Positions 1-5,185 of a stretch of DNA of 5,185 nucleotides are shown here, piece after piece. The translations under genes were made by a program, and so were the position numbers. The notes under the pieces are model-generated. The model did not search any database and was not told where the DNA came from. It saw only the letters and a program-made list of their open reading frames with translations. The stretch covers positions 1 through 5,185 of the forward strand of contig JABUEV010000209.1 in the NCBI GenBank assembly GCA_013314865.1. Reading direction: 5' to 3'. This DNA comes from Bacteroidales bacterium. Lineage in GTDB: Bacteria > Bacteroidota > Bacteroidia > Bacteroidales > VadinHA17. Positions within the stretch are counted from its first letter, which is position 1. Each line of letters starts with the position of its first letter.

Positions 1-7
1 CTGTCTG

Positions 8-1195
8 TCATTTTTTGTTTTCTTTGGTTCTGTCGAGAATAGCCATCAGGTTATGATAAACCTCCTTGACAGGAATTCCTTTTTCAATAGCTATCCTTTT
101 GCAGTAGTCGTATTCAGGTTTGTGAGAAACCTCTTTGCCTTTATAGAATGATCTCTTTACAGTGACATTGCCATAAATAGTATCCAGAATTTCGAACCTC
201 CTTTCCAGGGTCTCTTTCTGAAATGTAAATATTCTCAGTCCGAGAGTAGTGGATTCTGTGAAGATAATATCCCTTATCACACCTGCCAGTCCATTTTCAC
301 AAATTACACTGAGTTTAATGCCAGGGCGTCCTTTTTTCATGATAATGCTGCTGCAACACACGTCTGAGGCGCCGGCGCTGAAGAGTTTCTCGGAAATATA
401 ATCATAAAATTCCGGATTCATATCGTCAATATTGCATTCGATAAGAGTAGCGATATGACCGGAAGATAAACTGTCAGCGGTCTCTCCTAGAAAAACTCTC
501 AGCACATTTGGCATTTCAGGGTTTTCTTTTTGGCCAATGCCATAACCTGTTTTGGAAATGACAAATGATGCCTGTCTTCCAAAGCTTGTTCCGAGAGTTG
601 CGAGAATTGCAGCCCCGGTTGGTGTAGTTGCTTCAAAATTTGTACCGCCGGTTTTAACCGGAATATTCTTCGTCAGTTCTGCGGTTGCAGGGGCAGGGAC
701 AGGCAGTTTTCCATGATCGCAGGTTACAGTGCCGCCTCCCAGTTCAATTTCTGACACATGCACTGCATCAACATCCAAAGCATTAAAGCATATTGCAGCT
801 CCCGCAATATCTATAATGGAGTCGATTGCACCAACCTCGTGGAAGTGTATTTTATCTACCGGCAGTCCATGCACTTCAGCTTCTGCCTCAGCCAGCTTTG
901 AAAATATTTTAAGGGTGAGCGACTTGTCTTTTTCACTAAGACCTGAGTCATTTACGATTTTTTTAATATCTGAAAGGTGTCTGTGGGTGTGTTCATGTGT
1001 GGTCTGTCTGACAGTAACCCTGGTGCCTCTTATTCCATGACGCTGATCTTCCACAGCCTCTAATTCCCATCCTTTAAGATTAAGTTTATTAAGTTCTCCG
1101 AGAAGGTATGTTTTATCAACACCAAGATCGAGCATAGCTCCCAGATTCATGTCTCCGCTTATCCCTGAGAAGCAGTCGTAGTACAGTATTTTCAT
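8..1195 (-). CDS. larC: Nickel-pincer cofactor biosynthesis protein LarC (nickel insertion)
   Basis: LarC is the CTP-dependent cyclometallase that inserts nickel into the pincer nucleotide made by LarB and LarE, giving the cofactor of lactate racemase (LarA) and related enzymes. The 395-residue protein matches the family (formerly DUF111) end to end. Visible hallmarks are the N-terminal YDCFSGISGDMNLGAMLDLG block (residues 6-25), a His-rich patch HEHTHRH (67-73) that could bind metal, HFHEVGAIDSIIDI (117-130), ELGGGTV (151-157), TPTGAA (191-196), and the C-terminal ECNIDDMNPE (253-262) and MKKGRPG (286-292). The ATG at 1195 gives the canonical MKILYYDCFSG start; upstream DNA is A-rich without a clear ribosome-binding site. 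It ends in TGA at 8-10. It is one continuous frame, unlike the larC1/larC2 arrangement of Lactiplantibacillus plantarum that needs frameshifting. It diverges from the DUF362 gene; no other lar gene is in the window, so the client enzyme is unknown. Confidence 0.95.
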   Translation of the reverse strand: MKILYYDCFSGISGDMNLGAMLDLGVDKTYLLGELNKLNLKGWELEAVEDQRHGIRGTRVTVRQTTHEHTHRHLSDIKKIVNDSGLSEKDKSLTLKIFSKLAEAEAEVHGLPVDKIHFHEVGAIDSIIDIAGAAICFNALDVDAVHVSEIELGGGTVTCDHGKLPVPAPATAELTKNIPVKTGGTNFEATTPTGAAILATLGTSFGRQASFVISKTGYGIGQKENPEMPNVLRVFLGETADSLSSGHIATLIECNIDDMNPEFYDYISEKLFSAGASDVCCSSIIMKKGRPGIKLSVICENGLAGVIRDIIFTESTTLGLRIFTFQKETLERRFEILDTIYGNVTVKRSFYKGKEVSHKPEYDYCKRIAIEKGIPVKEVYHNLMAILDRTKENKK

Positions 1196-1215
1196 TATTT
1201 TGTGATATTCCTTGA

Positions 1216-1245
1216 ATTATAACAAATGAAGATAAAGAATGTTAA
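1216..1245 (-). promoter_or_regulatory. Candidate promoter for larC
   Basis: Read on the minus strand, TTAACA (1245-1240) is followed after 18 bases by TATAAT (1221-1216), a sigma-70-like pair. Transcription would begin about 13-15 bases before the larC ATG. The more Bacteroidota-like -7 element TAnnTTTG is matched only imperfectly nearby (TTCATTTG at 1230-1223). The DNA is AT-rich, so chance matches are likely; the call is tentative. Confidence 0.3.
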
Positions 1246-1260
1246 TTGAATCATTTAAAA

Positions 1261-1280
1261 TATGTTAAAGTATGTTAACA
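1261..1280. repeat. Tandem 10-base repeat with TGTTAACA palindrome
   Basis: TATGTTAAAG (1261-1270) is followed directly by TATGTTAACA (1271-1280), identical in the first eight bases and offset by one helical turn. The second copy contains the palindrome TGTTAACA (1273-1280). A third TGTTAA lies at 1240-1245. The repeat sits between two divergent genes, where a regulator could bind one face of the helix and act on both. No known regulator motif is recognised. Confidence 0.45.
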
Positions 1281-1302
1281 AAATGAACGTTACGAATATA
1301 AC
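1275..1302 (+). promoter_or_regulatory. Candidate promoter for the DUF362/polyferredoxin pair
   Basis: TTAACA (1275-1280) and TATAAC (1297-1302) are separated by 16 bases and point toward the DUF362 gene, leaving a leader of about 75 bases. The -35-like element overlaps the tandem repeat at 1261-1280, so a protein bound there would block or help this promoter. An imperfect TAnnTTTG match, TATTTTCG, lies at 1337-1344 and is an alternative. Neither is strong. Confidence 0.22.
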
Positions 1303-1383
1303 ATTAAGCTTCAATAAAAAATAAGAAAAAAAGTTGTATTTTCGGCTTCATATTCGCTGAGGAATTTAAGAAAAAGAAAAGAG

Positions 1384-1497
1384 ATGAGAAGAAGAGAGTT
1401 TTTCAGGAAATCAATCGGAGCGGGAATGGCTGCCGGAGCAGCATTAAGTTTTGGAAGTTACGGTAAGTTATTGGGCAGTGAGACTCCTGCCTCTGCA
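1384..1497 (+). other. Twin-arginine signal peptide region of the DUF362 protein
   Basis: Residues 1-38 show a charged n-region with three consecutive arginines, RRxFF spacing, a weakly hydrophobic Gly/Ala-rich h-region (IGAGMAAGAALSFG, 11-24) and an AxA-like site ASA at 36-38. This pattern is typical of Tat rather than Sec signals. The exact cleavage point is a guess; the segment could also remain as an uncleaved anchor. Confidence 0.8.
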
Positions 1498-2307
1498 AAA
1501 TATGATCTTGTGGCTATTATGGGGGGCACACCTGAAGCCATGTTTGATCTGGGCATTCAGGAGCTTGGCGGGATGGAAGCTTTTGTAAAGAAAGGGCAGA
1601 AGGTCATTGTCAAGCCTAACATAGGATGGGATGTTGTCCCGGAGCTGGCTGCAAATACAAATCCTGGTCTTGTAAAAAGAATTGTGGAGCATTGCTTCAA
1701 GGCAGGTGCTAAAGAGGTATATGTCTTTGATCATACTTGTGATAACTGGGTAAACACATATAAGAATTCAGGGATTGAAAAGGCGGCGAAATCAGCCGGG
1801 GCAAAAGTGGTGCCGGCAAATTCTGAAAACTACTACCAGGCTGTTTCGATACCCGGGGCCGTCAAACTTAAAAGTGTAAAGGTTCATCAGTTACTGCTCG
1901 AAGCAGATGTCTTTATCAATGTCCCAATTCTTAAAGACCATAACTCAACCAGGATGACATGCTGTCTGAAAAACATGATGGGAGTTGTTTGGGACAGGGG
2001 ATACTGGCATGCCAACAATCTGCATCAGTGTATTGCTGATTATGGTTTGTATGAGAAGAAGCCATCGCTCAATATAGTTGACTGCTATAATGTTATGGTT
2101 AAGCATGGACCGCAGGGAGTGTCAAAGGAGGATGTTGTACAGATGAAGTCTCAAATAATTACCACCGACTGGGTTGCAGGTGATGCAGCAGCAGCAAGGA
2201 TGCTCGGGGTTGAACCGGAAAGAATTGATTATATCCCGATAGCCCACAAAATGGGCCTTGGCAATATGATGCTTGACACTCTAAATATTAAGAGGATTAA
2301 AATGTAA
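1384..2307 (+). CDS. Tat-exported DUF362 domain protein
   Basis: This 307-residue protein belongs to the DUF362 family, whose biochemical role is not settled; members are often fused to or encoded beside ferredoxin-type iron-sulfur proteins. The N terminus MRRREFFRKS is a twin-arginine signal (R3-R4 then E-F-F), with a hydrophobic stretch at about 10-24 and a possible cleavage after ASA (36-38), so the protein should be folded before export. Family blocks are VKPNIGW (76-82), NTNPGLVKRIVEHCFKAGAK (91-110) running into EVYVFDHT (111-118), PILKDHNSTRMTCCLKNMMG (181-200) and DAAAARMLG (267-275). Cysteines are at 104, 119, 193, 194, 216 and 234 but do not form a ferredoxin CxxCxxC motif. The ATG at 1384 is chosen because it starts the Tat motif; the DNA before it is purine-rich without a proper Shine-Dalgarno. 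The polyferredoxin gene follows after six bases, implying one transcript and a shared redox task. Family and export are well supported; function is unknown. Confidence 0.9.
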   Translation: MRRREFFRKSIGAGMAAGAALSFGSYGKLLGSETPASAKYDLVAIMGGTPEAMFDLGIQELGGMEAFVKKGQKVIVKPNIGWDVVPELAANTNPGLVKRIVEHCFKAGAKEVYVFDHTCDNWVNTYKNSGIEKAAKSAGAKVVPANSENYYQAVSIPGAVKLKSVKVHQLLLEADVFINVPILKDHNSTRMTCCLKNMMGVVWDRGYWHANNLHQCIADYGLYEKKPSLNIVDCYNVMVKHGPQGVSKEDVVQMKSQIITTDWVAGDAAAARMLGVEPERIDYIPIAHKMGLGNMMLDTLNIKRIKM

Positions 2308-2313
2308 CCGGTA

Positions 2314-3882
2314 ATGACATCATCTTTTCTCAGGAAATTCAGGATCCTGTTTTCAGCTCTTATTCTTATTTGCTTTATTATTGTCTTTGCTGATTTTAAA
2401 TCGCTGGTTCCCGCAAAGTATATCGACTATCTTCTGATACCTCAGTTTGTGCCGTCAATACTATCCTTTGTCAGTCTTAAAAGTCTGGCGGCCAGCGGCT
2501 TTATTTTTGTCCTTCTTCTGACTCTTCTTACCGGAAGAACCTATTGTTCTTTCCTGTGCCCTCTCGGGATTGGACAGGACCTTTTCAGCAGAATAGGCGG
2601 AAGAATCAGGAAAAAATTCCGCAGATATGGTTACAAGAAACCACATACGATTCTGCGATATTCAATTCTTGCTGTTACACTGGCAGTAACACTTATCTGG
2701 GGAATCTATATGCTGACTCTGCTTGACCCCTACAGTATTTTCGGGAGGTTTATGACCTACTTTGGAAAGCCGGCAGTACTTGGTTTAAATAATTTTGTTT
2801 CAGGAATCTTCGGCAAATTCGGGAATTATTCAGTGCCTCATGTACCTGTCAGGGGATTTCAGCTTGCAGCATATACAATACCTGTTTTCTTCTTTCTTCT
2901 TGTTGGCACTCTGTCATTTATAAAGGGAAGGCTTTACTGCAATATGGTATGTCCTGTAGGCACTTTCCTGGGATTAATCTCGAAAGTATCACTTCTAAGG
3001 ATAAAAATTAACGAGAAGACATGCACACGCTGTGGAAGATGTGCTGTAAGATGCAAGTCTTCCTGCATCGATTTCCTTCATTACGATGTTGATGTTACAA
3101 GATGTGTTGATTGTTTTAATTGCATCCAGATTTGTCCTGAAAAAGCAATCTCTTACGGGGTTCTAAATGCAAACAATCAGTCAGAGCCGGTCACTGAAGA
3201 TGCCGGTAAGAGAAAGTTTATTTCACAGGTAATTCTTTTGCTGTTTGGCTTTTCCCGTCTTGCAAAAAGCCAGGATAAGGAAACAGCACCGCACCCTTCA
3301 AAAATGTCAACCGTAAAGGAGAATAAGACTTATCCTGTATGTCCCCCAGGGGCCGGCAGTCTGGAGAGCTTCAACAAAAAGTGCACAGCCTGTTCACTCT
3401 GTATTACTGCATGCCCGAATCACGTACTTCAGCCTGCTGTAAAAGAATATGGTCTGATCGGCTTTATGCAGCCGGTTATGGATTATCACAAGAGTTTCTG
3501 TACCTACAATTGCAATGTCTGCACCGAGGTTTGTCCGACCGATGCTTTGAAACCACTTCTTCTTGATGCCAAAAAGCTCACCCAGATCGGCAAGGTGGTG
3601 TTTATTAAGGATAATTGTATAGTTAAAACTGAGAAAACTGCTTGCGGAGCATGTTCTGAAAGCTGTCCTACAAAAGCTGTATACATGGTTCCCTACGAAG
3701 GAAACCTTGTCATTCCTGAAACTAATCAGGATATATGCATTGGATGCGGACATTGTGAATATGCATGCCCCACAAAACCATACAAGGCAATTTTTGTTGA
3801 CGGCAATCCCGTGCATGCTGCAGCCAAGAAACCTGAAGTCAAGGAATCGGAAATTACCTCTCCCACAGAATTTCCTTTCTGA
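2314..3882 (+). CDS. NapH-like membrane polyferredoxin with multi-cluster C-terminal tail
   Basis: This 522-residue protein should pass electrons between a membrane pool or cytoplasmic donor and a partner protein. The first half resembles the NapH/CcoG-type family. Probable membrane segments are at about 11-28, 59-73, 114-136 and 183-203, with the two CxxxCP motifs YCSFLCPLG (C78, C82) and YCNMVCPVG (C209, C213) after segments 2 and 4, then two ferredoxin motifs (C237/240/243/247 and C264/267/270/274). The second half has four more: C357/360/363/367, C396/400/403/407, C435/444/447/451 and C475/478/481/485. Up to six [4Fe-4S] clusters are therefore possible. The first motif is followed by lysine instead of the usual proline, with an extra C251. 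A KRKFI plus hydrophobic stretch at 299-313 separates the halves. It starts six bases after the DUF362 stop, so the two are co-transcribed; a terminator-like hairpin follows. Donor and acceptor are unknown; nap is not implied, since no nitrate reductase gene is present. Confidence 0.88.
   Translation: MTSSFLRKFRILFSALILICFIIVFADFKSLVPAKYIDYLLIPQFVPSILSFVSLKSLAASGFIFVLLLTLLTGRTYCSFLCPLGIGQDLFSRIGGRIRKKFRRYGYKKPHTILRYSILAVTLAVTLIWGIYMLTLLDPYSIFGRFMTYFGKPAVLGLNNFVSGIFGKFGNYSVPHVPVRGFQLAAYTIPVFFFLLVGTLSFIKGRLYCNMVCPVGTFLGLISKVSLLRIKINEKTCTRCGRCAVRCKSSCIDFLHYDVDVTRCVDCFNCIQICPEKAISYGVLNANNQSEPVTEDAGKRKFISQVILLLFGFSRLAKSQDKETAPHPSKMSTVKENKTYPVCPPGAGSLESFNKKCTACSLCITACPNHVLQPAVKEYGLIGFMQPVMDYHKSFCTYNCNVCTEVCPTDALKPLLLDAKKLTQIGKVVFIKDNCIVKTEKTACGACSESCPTKAVYMVPYEGNLVIPETNQDICIGCGHCEYACPTKPYKAIFVDGNPVHAAAKKPEVKESEITSPTEFPF
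3208..3273 (+). other. Internal Tat-like signal/anchor at the domain junction of the polyferredoxin
   Basis: Residues 299-320 read K-R-K-F-I followed by SQVILLLFGF and then charged residues. A basic pair, one spacer residue, Phe and Ile followed by a hydrophobic run resembles a degenerate Tat signal (KR in place of RR). It sits exactly between the NapH-like core, whose tail is normally cytoplasmic, and the four-motif ferredoxin tail. The hydrophobic run is only about 11 residues, short for a full membrane span, so it could instead be an amphipathic linker. Confidence 0.45.
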
Positions 3883-3907
3883 TCCATTGAAATGACAGAC
3901 AATTATC

Positions 3908-3941
3908 AGTGTTTTTCATCCTGAAAACACTTAATTTGCTT
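3908..3941 (+). terminator. Probable intrinsic terminator of the DUF362/polyferredoxin operon
   Basis: AGTGTTTT (3908-3915) pairs with AAAACACT (3924-3931). Two further pairs, CA (3917-3918) with TG (3922-3923), close a small loop if T3916 is bulged. A T-rich tract, TAATTTGCTTTT, follows the stem. It lies 25 bases after the polyferredoxin stop. The stem is A/T-rich and the T tract interrupted, so termination may be incomplete. Confidence 0.6.
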
Positions 3942-3948
3942 TTGTGAC

Positions 3949-3974
3949 ATCCGGAGTCAATTCCTGATCCGGAT
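3949..3974. repeat. Hairpin-forming inverted repeat upstream of the epimerase gene
   Basis: ATCCGGA (3949-3955) pairs with TCCGGAT (3968-3974). After a bulged G at 3956, TCA (3957-3959) pairs with TGA (3965-3967) around a five-base loop. The GC-richer stem stands out from its AT-rich surroundings and ends 23 bases before the epimerase ATG. Because TCCGGA is itself palindromic, the two arms are also direct repeats, so it could be a protein-binding site rather than an RNA structure. The T run after it is weak. Confidence 0.5.
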
Positions 3975-3997
3975 TCTAGTAAATTTCTTATATATTA

Positions 3998-4423
3998 ATG
4001 ATATCTAATATTATGGGAGTTTCTGGCGTTGAACATATTGGTATTGCGGTAAGAGAACTTGATCAGGCCATAAGGCTCTATGAAAAGATACTTGGGGTTA
4101 AGTGCTACAAACAGGAAATTGTTCCGGAGCAAAAAGTCAGAACGGCATTTTTTATGGCCGGCAACACAAAAATAGAATTGCTGGAATCTACTGATCCTGA
4201 AGGTCCGATAGGTAAATTCATTGAAAAGAGGGGAGAAGGCATTCATCATATCGCTTTCCTGGTAAAAGATATTGATGAACAATTAACGTATTATGAAGGA
4301 GAAGGCATCGGATTAATAGACAAAAAACCGAGAAAAGGAGCGGAAGGTCTAGACATTGCTTTTCTTCATCCAAAATCGACCAACGGTGCGCTAATTGAAG
4401 TCTGCGACGAAAAAAAGGAGTAA
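3998..4423 (+). CDS. mce: Methylmalonyl-CoA epimerase
   Basis: This cytoplasmic enzyme interconverts (R)- and (S)-methylmalonyl-CoA, linking methylmalonyl-CoA mutase to the decarboxylase or transcarboxylase in propionate formation or use. The 141-residue protein has the usual family length and the two-repeat vicinal-oxygen-chelate (glyoxalase-like) layout. Expected metal ligands are present: H13 in VEHIGIAV, E60 in NTKIELLE, H84 in GEGIHHIAF and E134 in GALIEV. The last aligns with the catalytic glutamate of the Propionibacterium enzyme. KFIEKRGEGIHHIAF and FLHPKSTNGALIEV are close to textbook blocks for this epimerase, favouring it over other glyoxalase-fold proteins. The start is uncertain: ATG at 3998 gives 12 residues before the first His, while ATG at 4013 (M6) gives seven, which is also usual. 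Neither has a Shine-Dalgarno. A near match to the Bacteroidota -7 box, TAAATTTC (3980-3987), would give a start site only a few bases before 3998, which would favour 4013 if real. The CitD-CitE gene follows 41 bases later. Confidence 0.93.
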   Translation: MISNIMGVSGVEHIGIAVRELDQAIRLYEKILGVKCYKQEIVPEQKVRTAFFMAGNTKIELLESTDPEGPIGKFIEKRGEGIHHIAFLVKDIDEQLTYYEGEGIGLIDKKPRKGAEGLDIAFLHPKSTNGALIEVCDEKKE

Positions 4424-4432
4424 AAAAAATTG

Positions 4433-4440
4433 TAGGTTTG
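4433..4440 (+). promoter_or_regulatory. Candidate Bacteroidota-type -7 promoter element
   Basis: TAGGTTTG matches the Bacteroidota -7 consensus TAnnTTTG exactly and lies 24 bases before the CitD-CitE ATG, giving a short leader of about 15-20 bases. No TTG/TTTG -33 element is visible at the right distance upstream, where the end of mce lies. The downstream gene may therefore have its own weak promoter besides read-through from mce. Confidence 0.3.
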
Positions 4441-4464
4441 TAATATACATTAACTTGCTGTTGT

Positions 4465-5185
4465 ATGGACGCAACTGTATCTAAAGCAGGAAATTCCGGC
4501 CCCAAAATCAGGTCTGACTGCGAGGTGGAACTTGAGCTCAGAGAATCGGGAGGCATTGAAATAAATCTAGTATCCAGGGTCTATTCGTTATATGGAGAGT
4601 CAATAAAGAAGGATTGTGAAAATATCCTTAATTTTTTTGGAGTTGGAAACGCAGTTTTGCGTATCAATGATTCAGGTGCACTTCCTTTTGTACTTCACGC
4701 AAGGATTGAATCAGCTGTTAAGAAATTAACAGATACTAAGCTTGAGTTTCTACCCGAGTTCAATGAGGAAAACAAATATTCGACTGAGCGCAACAGGTTC
4801 AGGTTCACGAGGCTTTATCTTCCGGGCAATACACCAAGTCTGATGATAAATGCAGGGCTTCATTCACCCGACGGTATTATACTGGATCTCGAGGATTCGG
4901 TGGCGCCTGAAAAGAAGGATGAGGCGCGGATACTGGTAAGAAATGCCCTCAGGCAGATTAATTTTTACTGGGCTGAAAGAATGGTGCGCATAAATCAGGG
5001 AGAAGCAGGACTCAATGACCTTAAATATGTAATACCTCATTATGTAAACCTTGTTCTGATTCCAAAATGTGAATATCCTGAGGAAGTGCAGTCGGTTGAA
5101 GAGGAAATATCAAGGTTATGCGATGAATACAATATCCCGGTTCCAGTATATCTGATGCCCATAATTGAAAGTGCAAGAGGAGTTG
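4465..5185 (+). CDS. CitD-CitE fusion: citrate lyase-type acyl carrier domain joined to beta (lyase) subunit, 3' truncated by window
   Basis: Only the first 240 codons are visible; the frame is open to the window end. Residues about 1-90 match CitD, the acyl carrier (gamma) subunit. NSG at 10-12 aligns with the ESG segment where E. coli CitD carries its phosphoribosyl-dephospho-CoA group (so Ser11 here), and INDSGALPFVLHARIESAVK (67-86) matches the CitD C-terminal block. After a linker (about 93-111), the CitE TIM-barrel lyase begins: RLYLPGN (116-122), DLEDSVAPEKKDEAR (141-155), MVRIN (173-177, a probable substrate-binding Arg), LIPK (198-201) and MPIIESARG (231-239), whose E235 aligns with a metal ligand of the family. 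CitE cleaves citryl-ACP to acetyl-ACP and oxaloacetate; the homologous citramalate lyase releases pyruvate. CitD and CitE are usually separate proteins, so this is a fusion. CitE alone is near 300 residues, so about 390-400 in total is expected. Substrate cannot be decided; CitF and cofactor genes would lie outside the window. There is no Shine-Dalgarno before the ATG. Confidence 0.88.
   Translation, partial: MDATVSKAGNSGPKIRSDCEVELELRESGGIEINLVSRVYSLYGESIKKDCENILNFFGVGNAVLRINDSGALPFVLHARIESAVKKLTDTKLEFLPEFNEENKYSTERNRFRFTRLYLPGNTPSLMINAGLHSPDGIILDLEDSVAPEKKDEARILVRNALRQINFYWAERMVRINQGEAGLNDLKYVIPHYVNLVLIPKCEYPEEVQSVEEEISRLCDEYNIPVPVYLMPIIESARGV

Noticed and set aside
729..1040. Open frame on the plus strand opposite larC
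   Set aside because: Low-complexity Ser/Ile/Cys-rich translation with no family resemblance; it is the antisense shadow of a strongly conserved larC.
8..1195. Possible programmed frameshift in larC as in Lactiplantibacillus plantarum larC1/larC2
   Set aside because: The frame is continuous through both halves and ends at normal family length, so no frameshift is needed.
1384..2307. DUF362 protein as an iron-sulfur protein in its own right
   Set aside because: Six cysteines are present, but there is no CxxCxxCxxxC arrangement; CC at 193-194 lies inside a conserved family block and is not a ferredoxin motif.
3394..3816. 140-codon open frame antisense to the polyferredoxin tail
   Set aside because: It lies entirely over the well-conserved Cys-motif region, and its translation shows no domain. 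It is open only because the opposite strand avoids the matching codons.
2314..3882. Assignment of the polyferredoxin as NapH of periplasmic nitrate reductase
   Set aside because: It shares the core fold signature, but there is no napA, napB or napC nearby, and the protein is much longer with four additional motifs.
4218..4556. Minus-strand open frame spanning the end of mce and start of the CitD-CitE gene
   Set aside because: It crosses two convincing plus-strand genes and their spacer, with no recognisable protein features.
4465..5185. Assignment as malyl-CoA lyase or HpcH-type aldolase
   Set aside because: The N-terminal CitD domain with the conserved serine context points to an acyl-carrier-dependent lyase rather than a free CoA-thioester lyase.

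Overview
The window looks like a piece of chromosome from an anaerobic or facultative member of the Bacteroidota, probably a Bacteroidales or Marinilabiliales relative. This is an inference. No gene here has a convincing Shine-Dalgarno sequence at the right distance; starts are preceded by A/T-rich DNA. One intergenic gap carries an exact match to the Bacteroidota -7 promoter consensus TAnnTTTG. The gene content (Tat-exported DUF362 protein, NapH-type polyferredoxin, methylmalonyl-CoA epimerase) also fits. Base composition is moderately AT-rich throughout, with no sign of a recently acquired island.

Layout: 8-1195 on the minus strand is larC, for nickel-pincer cofactor synthesis. A 188-base divergent spacer (1196-1383) holds candidate promoters in both directions and a tandem 10-base repeat. 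On the plus strand, 1384-2307 encodes a Tat-exported DUF362 protein. Six bases later, 2314-3882 encodes a membrane polyferredoxin with a NapH-like core and a four-motif ferredoxin tail. These two end at a terminator-like hairpin (3908-3931), followed by a second hairpin (3949-3974). Next come methylmalonyl-CoA epimerase (3998-4423) and, 41 bases on, the first 240 codons of a fused CitD-CitE citrate/citramalate lyase-type protein that runs off the window end.

How the parts work together: the DUF362/polyferredoxin pair looks like a dedicated two-gene redox module. The polyferredoxin carries an internal KRKFI motif followed by a short hydrophobic stretch, exactly at the junction between its NapH-like and ferredoxin-tail halves. 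This looks like a buried Tat-type signal. It would put the tail on the same outer face as the Tat-exported DUF362 protein, while the NapH-like clusters stay in the cytoplasm. That is the most interesting hypothesis in the window. The epimerase and CitD-CitE protein belong to central carbon metabolism (propionate/succinate interconversion and cleavage of citrate or a citrate-like acid). larC is a stand-alone cofactor gene here; larA, larB and larE are not in view.
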